Source: JBAYZQ01 sp041672385 (GTDB lineage Bacteria > Spirochaetota > Spirochaetia > Sphaerochaetales > Sphaerochaetaceae). Taken from it: 7,892 nt of DNA. The translations under genes and the position numbers were made by a program. Of this stretch, positions 1 through 6,219 are shown in pieces. The notes under the pieces are model-generated. The model saw nothing but the letters and a program-made list of their open reading frames with translations. It did no database searches and was not told the DNA's origin. Where the stretch lies: assembly GCA_041672385.1 (NCBI GenBank), contig JBAYZQ010000110.1, positions 1 through 7,892 of the forward strand. Reading direction: 5' to 3'. The first letter of the stretch is position 1. Every line of letters begins with the position of its first letter.

Positions 1-142
1 CAGTCAAAGAGAAATAGAAGAATATTTCACCTCTGGAAAAGAACTTGAAAAAATGGGAGAAAAAAATAAAGAGTACAACCAAATCAAAAAAGATTTAGAA
101 GACTCTTATAAAAGATGGGAAGAGTTAGGGAGCCAACTTTAA
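1..142 (+). CDS. 3' end of a probable ABC-F family ATPase (partial)
   Basis: Only the last 46 codons are visible, reading in frame from base 2 to a TAA at 140-142; the start lies outside the window. The peptide is a highly charged helix rich in Lys and Glu (it includes EIEEYFTSGKELEKMGEKNK) and ends in YKRWEELGSQL. ABC-F proteins (EttA, Uup and YdiF types, which act on ribosomes or in antibiotic resistance) commonly end in a charged coiled coil closing with a 'YxRWEEL' pattern, and that resemblance is the whole basis of the call. No ATPase motif is inside the window, so other coiled-coil proteins, for example the C-terminal arm of a tRNA synthetase, remain possible. It is the only plus-strand gene here. 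It converges on the PfkB kinase gene, and the two stop codons abut with no base between them. Confidence 0.55.
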   Translation, partial: SQREIEEYFTSGKELEKMGEKNKEYNQIKKDLEDSYKRWEELGSQL

Positions 143-159
143 TTACCCCCTAACCTCTT
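120..159. terminator. Hairpin across two abutting stop codons, possible bidirectional terminator
   Basis: Bases 124-130 (GTTAGGG) pair perfectly with 148-154 (CCCTAAC). After one bulged C at 155, bases 120-123 (AAGA) pair with 156-159 (TCTT). The loop is 17 bases and contains both stop codons (140-142 plus, 143-145 minus). On the plus strand the stem is followed by TTCTAGTT, a weak U-tract; on the minus strand it is followed by CCCATCTTTT. Both arms lie in coding sequence, one in each gene. Convergent genes with no intergenic space need some such arrangement, but the long loop and poor U-tracts keep the call tentative. Confidence 0.45.
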
Positions 160-1024
160 TTCTAGTTGGAATTGATTGTATAGCACCAAACTTTGATACG
201 GCAAGACCGGCAGCAAAGCAGGCATCACTTAACGCCTCATCACAGGCATTTCCTTCGCTTATTAAGGTAACAAAATAACCTAAGAAGGTGTCACCTGCAG
301 CTGTTGTATCTACGACCTTTACATCTATAGAGCTTGCAAAACTAACCCCTTCTTTCCCCTTGTAATAAGCACCTTCACTACCAGCGGTCAATACAAAATC
401 ACAATTTATGTATTTTTCAGTTAATAAATCTAAAAGTTTTAAGCAGTCACTTTCTTCTGTTTGTAAAAGTTGAGAGGCTTCGATTTCATTTACAATCATC
501 AAATCAACTTTTTCCAAATTCCAATCAAGTATTTCTTTTTCAAAAGGAGAAGGATTTAAACAGATTTTCATACCTTTTGCTTTTGCCTTGTTAATTAGAT
601 AATTAACTTTTGGAATCTCATTCTGAAGCACAAGATAATCGTCACAGTCAAAATTGGATAAAACTTCATCAATTTCATTCTCAGTGATTTTACCATTTGC
701 TCCAGATAGTATGATAATACTGTTCTGTTTATTTTTATCAAGCTGGATTATTGCTTGTCCAGTTGGGCCTTCAACTTCCTTAAGATAGGTAATATCCACC
801 CCGTTATCAGATAAAAGGTCTTTTAACCAAAGACCATCAGACCCAATCCTTCCCGCAAAATAAACCTCACTTCCTGACTTAGCAAGAGCCACTGACTGAT
901 TTGCCCCCTTTCCTCCTGCATTTTTCGTCATAGAAGAACTTTTTATAGTTTCACCTGGAAGCACCATATGATTTACTGAAAAAACCATATCAATATTTAT
1001 TGAACCAAAAACTAAAATTTTCAT
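143..1024 (-). CDS. PfkB-family carbohydrate kinase, ribokinase-like
   Basis: This 293-residue protein is a complete PfkB kinase that transfers phosphate from ATP to a sugar or small-molecule hydroxyl in the cytoplasm. It opens with MKILVFGSINIDMV. The first family signature is at about residues 37-51 (GGKGANQSVALAKSG), the NxxE motif is at 179-182 (NEIE), the nucleotide-binding loop is near 213-219 (TAGSEGA), and the second signature is at 239-247 (DTTAAGDTF), with D245 as the expected catalytic base. The ending GAIQSIPTRKEV resembles true ribokinases, and the length is slightly short of the usual 300-310. No ribose transport or rbs gene is visible. The preceding genes, 42 bases upstream, encode an aconitase X, so the substrate may not be ribose. 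The ATG at 1024 is the only sensible start: an in-frame TAG lies a few codons upstream and a later Met would cut the core. It lacks a clear Shine-Dalgarno sequence. The fold is certain; the substrate is not. Confidence 0.9.
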   Translation of the reverse strand: MKILVFGSINIDMVFSVNHMVLPGETIKSSSMTKNAGGKGANQSVALAKSGSEVYFAGRIGSDGLWLKDLLSDNGVDITYLKEVEGPTGQAIIQLDKNKQNSIIILSGANGKITENEIDEVLSNFDCDDYLVLQNEIPKVNYLINKAKAKGMKICLNPSPFEKEILDWNLEKVDLMIVNEIEASQLLQTEESDCLKLLDLLTEKYINCDFVLTAGSEGAYYKGKEGVSFASSIDVKVVDTTAAGDTFLGYFVTLISEGNACDEALSDACFAAGLAVSKFGAIQSIPTRKEVRG

Positions 1025-1066
1025 ATAACCACACTATAACAAGTTTTCAAATTTGTCTACTTAGTA

Positions 1067-1507
1067 TTACAAAATTATTACAGTACCATCTTCTTTTATT
1101 TCTATTTGATCCCCTGTATTAACCGCTTTTAGAAACTCTTCTCCCAGTTGATCAATGGCAATTACATCACTTTCTTCCCATACTCTTGAGAGAACAATTC
1201 CGCTGGCAGCCAGTGGATCAATATGCTGTGAAAAAAGAAAAGCAGAAGGATTAATTTTCATACTACAGATGGTCTGTATTACCATTCCACCAGTAGTGGA
1301 TCCTATTGTTTCTGGAAGACAAAGAGCCTTACCTGTAATATTTTTTTTATAAATATCAGGGTTGTTTTGGTCCCCAGCTATAACTTTTTTTGCATTTTTC
1401 AAAGCAGAACTCTGAAAGGTAGCAAGGGTATTCACGCCTTGTCTTGAAACCACAGCTTCACCTTTAAAGGTTCCACTAGAAATTACTCTTCCTTTGAATT
1501 CTTTCAT
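1067..1507 (-). CDS. Aconitase X small subunit (swivel domain, DUF126)
   Basis: This 146-residue protein matches the swivelling domain that partners the aconitase X catalytic subunit. Visible landmarks are the N-terminal strand MKEFKGRVISSGTFKGEAVV, the segment GDQNNPDIYKKNITGKALCL (45-64), the glycine/serine loop PETIGSTTGG (65-74) and DPLAASGIVL (97-106). In this family the Gly-Ser loop contributes an active-site serine, here probably S70. The start overlaps the stop of the large-subunit gene in an ATGA (1504-1507), and AGGAGG lies six bases upstream inside that gene, so the two are almost certainly translated together and assemble as a heterodimer. In some bacteria and eukaryotes the two parts are fused; here they are separate. 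Known aconitase X enzymes dehydrate cis-3-hydroxy-L-proline (bacteria) or mevalonate 5-phosphate (archaea). Which of these, if either, applies here cannot be told. Confidence 0.88.
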   Translation of the reverse strand: MKEFKGRVISSGTFKGEAVVSRQGVNTLATFQSSALKNAKKVIAGDQNNPDIYKKNITGKALCLPETIGSTTGGMVIQTICSMKINPSAFLFSQHIDPLAASGIVLSRVWEESDVIAIDQLGEEFLKAVNTGDQIEIKEDGTVIIL

Positions 1508-2799
1508 TTTCCGCCTCCTGTAAGAATATCTAGAATTTCTTGATCTTTGTAGTATCTAGCACAGGAATAAGTTCTTAACTTATTACTGTTGGTCATTATT
1601 GCATGTCTCTGAGAAAGAGGACTTTCTGCATACATCAAAGGACAAATACTTGAAAACTTGATTCCCGTCTCAAGAGCTCTATCATAAAACTCTGTTTTTT
1701 TGAAAACTTCCAAAACTTCTGGAGCTGTAGTCATTACTGTATGGCAGTAAACTTTATTTTTGTTATTAGCTTTAAGTCCCTTTTCAATTGCTACTGTCCA
1801 ATCCTCAAGTTGTTTTAAGGTCAAATGCGGACATCCAATAAAACAAATATGTGGTTTTGCATTCTTATTTTTCCACATAATTGGGTAGCTTTTATAGACT
1901 CTTTCCATTTCAGCATCATCAATAACATATTCCTTCATATTTTCAGTTAAAAGCTTATCCTCAAGCTCTTTTGCCTCTGGAGTAATCTTATCAATGTGAT
2001 AAAGTCCAACCGAACCATTACTTGCAGTAGCGGCTCCAAAATCCTTAAGATAGCTAATTGTATCAGGATTATTAATATCAGGGTCAATGTAAGAATTAAG
2101 ACCATAAACATATGGTACCTCACTCACAACTTTCATTCCAATAGCTGAACCTAGAATTTGAGCTTCAGGTTTTTGTGTTGTCTTTATAGTTACTTTCCAT
2201 GTTGCTTTTCTTCCTTCATCGGTCAAAAAACCAAAATATGGAACATAACCTACAATAGAACCAAAAATATCTAACATTCCACTATTTCTGTTACACCTCG
2301 CTCCAAGAACACTGTTTGCAAAAACAACAGCACTGCTTTCAGCCCAAGAAAGGACATCCCCTTTTTGGGGAGTATTTCCGACTTCATCCAAATAACAAGT
2401 ACAAGTAAATGCATCTGAATTCTTAAGTCCAATCTTTTCTAACTGTTTCTCATACAAACTCTGTTTACTATATATAAACTTATTAAAAACCAATTTCTCA
2501 AGTACATTACATGGTACATTTTCATAATCTAAAGGACGTGGATCAACAGTAAATTTTCCCTTCACCGTTAGTCCAGCTTCAATTAGTTTATCCATAGTAG
2601 AAAAAACAGGTTTTAGAATTCCTATTCCAAAGCTAGTAACAAGATGGCCACATTCATGAGTTACTTTGACCATTTTCTTAGCTTCAAAAATATCTCCGAA
2701 ACGGACAAGCGTTTCCATAACTTTCGCTTTTATTTCCCCTTCTTCGCCTGACAAAATCTCAAGTTGAGGCTTTGTCAACTTCATCTTATAGTCATACAT
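1504..2799 (-). CDS. Aconitase X large (catalytic) subunit (DUF521)
   Basis: This 431-residue protein matches the catalytic subunit of aconitase X, a hydro-lyase family that uses an iron or iron-sulfur centre. Family landmarks are GDIFEAKKMVKVTHECGHLV (35-54), the Cys pair in FTCTCYLDEVGNTPQKGD (131-148), SWAESSAVVFANSVLGARCN (151-170), GYVPYFGF (184-191), IGCPHLTLKQLEDW (321-334) and SSICPLMY (383-390), followed by TNSNKLRTYSCARYY (403-417). There are ten cysteines; C133, C135, C323 and C386 lie in family motifs and are the likeliest metal ligands. ATG at 2799 follows AGGAGG with a five-base gap (about 2805-2810), which fixes the start. It is the first gene of a unit with the small subunit and a PfkB kinase. 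No hydroxyproline genes (proline racemase, reductase) or mevalonate genes are in view. The family is clear and the substrate is open. Confidence 0.9.
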   Translation of the reverse strand: MYDYKMKLTKPQLEILSGEEGEIKAKVMETLVRFGDIFEAKKMVKVTHECGHLVTSFGIGILKPVFSTMDKLIEAGLTVKGKFTVDPRPLDYENVPCNVLEKLVFNKFIYSKQSLYEKQLEKIGLKNSDAFTCTCYLDEVGNTPQKGDVLSWAESSAVVFANSVLGARCNRNSGMLDIFGSIVGYVPYFGFLTDEGRKATWKVTIKTTQKPEAQILGSAIGMKVVSEVPYVYGLNSYIDPDINNPDTISYLKDFGAATASNGSVGLYHIDKITPEAKELEDKLLTENMKEYVIDDAEMERVYKSYPIMWKNKNAKPHICFIGCPHLTLKQLEDWTVAIEKGLKANNKNKVYCHTVMTTAPEVLEVFKKTEFYDRALETGIKFSSICPLMYAESPLSQRHAIMTNSNKLRTYSCARYYKDQEILDILTGGGK

Positions 2800-2822
2800 G
2801 CCAACCTCCTAAAGTACAAGTA

Positions 2823-2836
2823 ATTATATTTTAACA
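2823..2836 (-). promoter_or_regulatory. Possible promoter of the aconitase X-kinase unit
   Basis: On the minus strand this reads TGTTAAAATATAAT. It offers an extended -10 (TGT plus TAAAAT, 2828-2836) and an overlapping perfect TATAAT (2823-2828). No good -35 is seen at the proper distance for either. A start near 2816-2821 would give a leader of about 20 bases that just includes the AGGAGG. The region lies between the terminator of the previous unit and the aconitase X start, where a promoter is expected. The flanks are very AT-rich, so chance matches are easy. Confidence 0.35.
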
Positions 2837-2876
2837 CATAATTTTAAAATATGCTAAATTAAATATTTTTAGTTAT

Positions 2877-2910
2877 AAAAAAGGCTACCGTTTTAACGAT
2901 AGCCTTTAAA
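2877..2910 (-). terminator. Intrinsic terminator of the acyl-CoA synthetase gene
   Basis: On the minus strand, AAAGGCTATCGT pairs with ACGGTAGCCTTT (one T-G wobble) around a small AT loop, with stem 2880-2907, followed directly by a U-tract of six (2877-2882 on the plus strand reads all A). It begins about ten bases after the stop codon at 2918. This is the cleanest rho-independent terminator in the window and separates the acyl-CoA synthetase from the aconitase X unit. Confidence 0.9.
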
Positions 2911-2917
2911 TTAACTA

Positions 2918-4666
2918 TTATTCAGTTTTATCTTTAATATCTTTATTTTCTTTATTACCCTTCTTTCTTTGATCAATATGAAGATAACGCTTTATTTTCA
3001 TAGTAGGTGTTCTCTCAAAAGGTTCATCTTGAAGTTCTGTTTGATTAATTCTCAAACTTGGATTAAGTTGCAAGTTAATATTTTCTCTCAATTTCTTAAC
3101 ATATTTGTCAGCATCTGTTCTTGCATCATTAATATTCAGTTTAAAGTTCTGCGCGTATGCCTCAAGATCTATTTTAATTAGGGCTAAAAGGCCACCATTT
3201 TCTGGAATAACCAGGCTTTCTTGAACAAATTTCTGGTTATTTATGATACCTTCAATCTGTTCTGGAAAGATGTTCTCTCCATTTGAACCAAGTATCATTG
3301 CTTTACTTCTTCCGTTGATAACAAGAAGATTGTGTTTATTCAAATACCCAAGATCCCCACTCTTGAAGAATCCATCTTCAGTAAATACTTCCTTGGTTAG
3401 TTCTTCATTTCGGTAATAGCCTTTCATAACCCCATCACCTTTTATCAATATTTCATTTTCTTCTGAAAACTTGATTTGAATCGTTGGAACAATTTTTCCT
3501 ATACAACCCAATTTATGATTTTTACTTTGAGGCCCACACCCGGCTACCATTGGTGAAGTTTCAGTTAAACCGTAACCTATCGCATAAGGAAAAGTGGTTT
3601 GAAATAGAAATTTTTCAACTTCTTTATCAAGAGCACTTCCTCCAATTCCAAAGAATTCCACCTTTCCACCATACTTTTGTTTTATCATTCTTCCAATACT
3701 GTGATAAACAAAGTTTTTGGTAAGAGGATTTTTCAAAAGTCGTTGAATCCTTGGACTTTTTTCGATTTCAGGAAGAACAGCTCTTCTATAGGTTTTTTCA
3801 ATAAGAATAGGAACAGTTAGTAAAAATTGTGGCCTCACCTTCTTGAAAGCTGGAATAAGTACTGAAGGTGTTGCAGGTCTACCCAAATAAACTACTTGAC
3901 AACCACAAAGAAGTGGAAGAATCAACCCAAGTGTAAACTCATATACATGACTTAAAGGAAGTATAGATAGAAACTTCCATCCTTTTTTAATTTTAAGAAA
4001 TTCCACGGAACAAATGTCTGCATTCCAAATAATATTTTTATGGGTAAGCATAACTCCTTTTGGAGTTCCTGTTGTTCCACTGGTATAAATGATAGAAGCT
4101 AAATCCTGTTCATCAACCTGAGCTTCATCAACCATTTTTAGTTGTTTGTTGGTAAGTTTTGTTCTGGAAGAATCAAGCCCTGGAAGATTTAGAGCTTCTT
4201 TCTTTGTTAACTTTGATTTCAAATCAGCAAAGTTTGCTTCCGGAAGAAAATGTAAATCATCAAGACGAATTTTAACAATCGGTTGATCTTGAATTTTGTA
4301 AATATTTGCAGAATCTGCAAAAACAAAAGTTGCTTGAGAATGTTCAACAATCTTATCCACTTCTTCTTTACTAAAATTCGGAAGAATAGAAACGGCAATT
4401 CCACCAAAATAAGTAATTGCAAAATAAGCCAAAGCCCAATTCTGACTACTTTCACCAAGTATTACAGCTTTATCTCCTTTCTTCATTCCTTTTTCTTGAA
4501 GAGCAATTGCAATTGACTTGACATAAAATATTAATTTCGAATAACTAATTTCACTTAGTTCATCTTCAAAAGTACTAAGAGCAATCCTTTTTTTAAATTT
4601 TTGACTTACAGTATCAATCAAAGTTTTCATGGTTGCTACTTTAATCCTATTATATTTTTGTTGCAT
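2918..4666 (-). CDS. AMP-dependent long-chain acyl-CoA synthetase (AMP-forming fatty acid ligase)
   Basis: This 582-residue adenylate-forming enzyme of the FadD/Faa type activates a carboxylic acid as acyl-AMP and then usually transfers it to CoA. In order are the ATP P-loop YTSGTTGTPKG (194-204) with MLTHKN, ILPLSHVYEFTLG (235-247), the adenine and substrate motif GYGLTETSP (364-372), SGDLGY (436-441) and NGRSK (451-455), GSNGENIFPEQIE (460-472), and the C-terminal catalytic lysine in RTPTMKIKR, probably K557. All core motifs are intact. The tail after residue 567 is a short charged Lys/Glu extension. ATG at 4666 has AAAAGGTG about five bases upstream. A second Met at residue 13 also fits the family start but has a poorer site. 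The gene stands alone with its own promoter region and terminator. No thioesterase, acyl carrier or beta-oxidation gene is adjacent, so membrane lipid recycling or uptake of external fatty acids is as likely as degradation. Acyl-ACP synthetase activity cannot be excluded. Confidence 0.9.
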   Translation of the reverse strand: MQQKYNRIKVATMKTLIDTVSQKFKKRIALSTFEDELSEISYSKLIFYVKSIAIALQEKGMKKGDKAVILGESSQNWALAYFAITYFGGIAVSILPNFSKEEVDKIVEHSQATFVFADSANIYKIQDQPIVKIRLDDLHFLPEANFADLKSKLTKKEALNLPGLDSSRTKLTNKQLKMVDEAQVDEQDLASIIYTSGTTGTPKGVMLTHKNIIWNADICSVEFLKIKKGWKFLSILPLSHVYEFTLGLILPLLCGCQVVYLGRPATPSVLIPAFKKVRPQFLLTVPILIEKTYRRAVLPEIEKSPRIQRLLKNPLTKNFVYHSIGRMIKQKYGGKVEFFGIGGSALDKEVEKFLFQTTFPYAIGYGLTETSPMVAGCGPQSKNHKLGCIGKIVPTIQIKFSEENEILIKGDGVMKGYYRNEELTKEVFTEDGFFKSGDLGYLNKHNLLVINGRSKAMILGSNGENIFPEQIEGIINNQKFVQESLVIPENGGLLALIKIDLEAYAQNFKLNINDARTDADKYVKKLRENINLQLNPSLRINQTELQDEPFERTPTMKIKRYLHIDQRKKGNKENKDIKDKTE

Positions 4667-4710
4667 TTTTACACCTTTTTTCTGACATTTTTTCTTATTT
4701 TGTTAAAATA

Positions 4711-4749
4711 AACATATTCCAGTATAACATTCTTGTCAAGATTATAGCA
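4711..4749 (-). promoter_or_regulatory. Promoter region of the acyl-CoA synthetase gene
   Basis: Two candidate promoters overlap on the minus strand. One is TTGACA (4734-4739), a 17-base spacer and TATGTT (4711-4716), which would give a leader of about 38 bases. The other, slightly upstream, is an extended -10 TGC-TATAAT (4741-4749) with a weak -35 ATGTCA 16 bases before it, giving a leader of about 68 bases. The perfect -35 and the perfect -10 belong to different candidates, so which is used cannot be decided by eye. Both overlap or adjoin a 16-base direct repeat that may be an operator. Confidence 0.55.
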
Positions 4750-4767
4750 AATACAATATTCTTGACA
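4723..4767 (-). repeat. Two direct repeats of 16 bases, 29 bases apart, in a promoter
   Basis: On the minus strand the copies read TGTCAAGAATATTGTA (4752-4767) and TGACAAGAATGTTATA (4723-4738), matching at 13 of 16 positions with a start-to-start distance of 29. The second copy contains most of the -35 TTGACA. A shorter related core, AAGAATG, recurs 27 bases further upstream (4784-4790). The downstream copy sits in a near-perfect palindrome TCTTGACAAGA. Position and spacing, close to three helical turns, suit a regulator site, but no known operator consensus was recognised. Confidence 0.45.
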
Positions 4768-4852
4768 TTTTTTTAAGATAAGGCATTCTTCACTTCATCT
4801 ATTTTGTTATTTATATCGTAACATTTTTCTAAAAAAATGGATAGATTTCCTC

Positions 4853-4870
4853 ATCAAGTTAAGACTTGAT
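4853..4870. repeat. Intergenic inverted repeat (7-base arms, 4-base loop)
   Basis: ATCAAGT (4853-4859) and ACTTGAT (4864-4870) are perfect inverted copies around TAAG. A second, weaker pair ACCT/AGGT (4872-4875, 4883-4886) follows, with six T at 4888-4893 on the plus strand. This could be a hairpin in the read-through RNA, an operator upstream of the acyl-CoA synthetase promoter, or chance in AT-rich DNA. Confidence 0.35.
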
Positions 4871-4896
4871 TACCTGTTGATTAGGTGTTTTTTAAA

Positions 4897-4922
4897 TGAG
4901 GCTGCCATTTCTAGCAGCCTCA
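4897..4922 (-). terminator. GC-rich hairpin closing the KDG kinase-gnd-LarA unit
   Basis: The nine-base stem TGAGGCTGC/GCAGCCTCA with an eight-base loop is the strongest hairpin in the intergenic region, beginning about 41 bases after the LarA-family stop codon. On the minus strand it is followed by TTTAAAAAAC, not a real U-tract, so it is a poor textbook terminator and may act with Rho or protect the 3' end. A weaker hairpin (AAGGA/TCCTT, 4948-4972) followed by TTGTTTTTTTT lies just at the stop codon and might be the actual release point. Confidence 0.5.
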
Positions 4923-4963
4923 AAGGTTAAATTTATAAAAAAAACAAAAGGAGAAATTATTAA

Positions 4964-6208
4964 TTAGTCCTTAAATTTTTCTCTGTTAATCCAAAGCCCT
5001 AGTGCAGGATTTGGGATAAAAAAGATTTTTTCACCATTCTCTAATTTATTATATCCATATTTTAATTTTTTAGGATCATAGATTTTTGAAATCTCTGAAT
5101 AGGAAGCTGATTTAAAATGAACGCTATCTATTTCCTTTTCACTAATTTTATCTACTGCATAGGTAACAGAAAATCTTCCATCACTTGAACCATGAATTAG
5201 ATGGGCAGCAACCCCCATATTGTCTCTCAAATCTTGATTTTCTTTAAGTAACTCAAGAGTCTTTAGCCTACCACAATAGCCATACTTTCGAATTAGTCGG
5301 TCATTTTCTTGATCTTCCCCGAATTTTTCCACTCCAGGTGCTAATACTACTAGTTCTCCTCCGTCAGCTATTGCCATTCTTGTCCTATAGATTGCTTTGT
5401 TTCCAAGCCAGGTACTTTTAAACTCTTTTGGGTCAAGATACACTACGCATTTTTTAATACCTGTATCAACAAAATCAATATTCTTTTCTTGAGCAAGTTT
5501 TACAGCATCTTCAAGACACTTTCTTCCCTTACCGATAAAAAGTCCATGAGTTTGTATAACTGAATCAGGAGCAGTACAAACTGTCAGCATAAATAATAGA
5601 TTTATATTCTTTAGATAATGTTCCATTGCATAGTCGAAAATCTTTCTTACTGGGGTAAAATCACGACCCATCATCCTTTCCATGCCATAAACAGCACCGA
5701 CAATATGACTCTGGTTTATCATTTGGCTTCCACCAATTCCAACAAAAATATTTTTGCTATGATTTGCCATTCCTATTACTTCGTGAGGAACAACCTGTCC
5801 AACTGAAATAATTAAATCAAAAGAAGGATCAGTAAATAATTTATTTACTTCAACATCAATCGATTGATCCCAAAGGTCATCAGTCACTTCTTTAACAAAA
5901 GAAGCTGGAACCTCACCAATCTTCACAACATCGCTTCTCCAGTTATGCACCTTAAATTTATCAAAAGGAATATCAAGATACATTTCCTTCACTTGTTCCT
6001 CAGTCATTGGAACATGAGTACCAAGAGCGGGAAGAATAACAACCTCAACACCTTTATCTTCAAAATAATGGTATATAATATTGGTTATCAAACCTGAATT
6101 TGAAAAAAATCTTGTGAAATCCGGTGGAATTACAAGCACTTTCTTTACTTCTTTTTCATTATTCAGAGCCTCTTCGATTTTTGAAATAATTTCTTTTTTA
6201 TTAAGCAT
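4964..6208 (-). CDS. LarA/DUF2088-family hydroxyacid racemase or epimerase homologue
   Basis: This 414-residue protein is a homologue of nickel-dependent lactate racemase LarA. Recognisable blocks are IPPDFTRFF (27-35, matching the LarA SDHTR segment, so D30 and R33), ALGTHVPMTEEQ (61-72, with H65 matching the catalytic His of ATGFHRP), VGQVVPHEVIGMANHSKNIF (136-155), VGIGGSQMINQSHIVG (156-171) and AAHLIHGSSDGRFSVTY (334-350). LarA inverts the alpha-carbon of 2-hydroxyacids with a nickel-pincer nucleotide attached to a lysine. In a hand alignment that lysine position falls on Q162 here, so cofactor attachment may differ. The start at 6208 has GAAGGA about six bases upstream, and the gene begins 11 bases after gnd, so they are co-transcribed. 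Being downstream of gnd and KDG kinase points to a sugar-acid substrate, for example C2 epimerisation of an aldonate, rather than lactate. That is inference; automatic naming as lactate racemase would be unsafe. Confidence 0.8.
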   Translation of the reverse strand: MLNKKEIISKIEEALNNEKEVKKVLVIPPDFTRFFSNSGLITNIIYHYFEDKGVEVVILPALGTHVPMTEEQVKEMYLDIPFDKFKVHNWRSDVVKIGEVPASFVKEVTDDLWDQSIDVEVNKLFTDPSFDLIISVGQVVPHEVIGMANHSKNIFVGIGGSQMINQSHIVGAVYGMERMMGRDFTPVRKIFDYAMEHYLKNINLLFMLTVCTAPDSVIQTHGLFIGKGRKCLEDAVKLAQEKNIDFVDTGIKKCVVYLDPKEFKSTWLGNKAIYRTRMAIADGGELVVLAPGVEKFGEDQENDRLIRKYGYCGRLKTLELLKENQDLRDNMGVAAHLIHGSSDGRFSVTYAVDKISEKEIDSVHFKSASYSEISKIYDPKKLKYGYNKLENGEKIFFIPNPALGLWINREKFKD

Positions 6209-6219
6209 CTTTTTTCCTT

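Noticed and set aside
143..1024. Naming the PfkB kinase rbsK
   Set aside because: The motifs are ribokinase-like, but no ribose genes are near and the neighbours are aconitase X subunits. PfkB substrate specificity cannot be assigned from these motifs alone.
1155..1352. Plus-strand open frame of 65 codons opposite the aconitase X small subunit
   Set aside because: It is antisense to a conserved gene and has no convincing domain match.
4219..4516. Hydrophobic-looking frames on both strands inside the acyl-CoA synthetase gene
   Set aside because: The runs of Leu, Ile and Phe come from AT-rich codons read out of frame. The synthetase reads through intact in its own frame.
4804..4855. Small minus-strand frame in the intergenic region beginning ATGAGGAAATCT (about 15 codons)
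   Set aside because: There is no good ribosome binding site close upstream, and its start codon lies in the arm of an inverted repeat. Such a short frame is expected by chance in this region.
4947..4953. AAAGGAG resembling a plus-strand ribosome binding site
   Set aside because: No start codon follows at a usable distance and the frame closes at once. It is the complement of the TCCTT arm of a weak hairpin.
4964..6208. Naming the LarA-family protein lactate racemase (larA)
   Set aside because: It seems to lack the cofactor-binding lysine and sits in a sugar-acid operon, so a lactate substrate is not supported.
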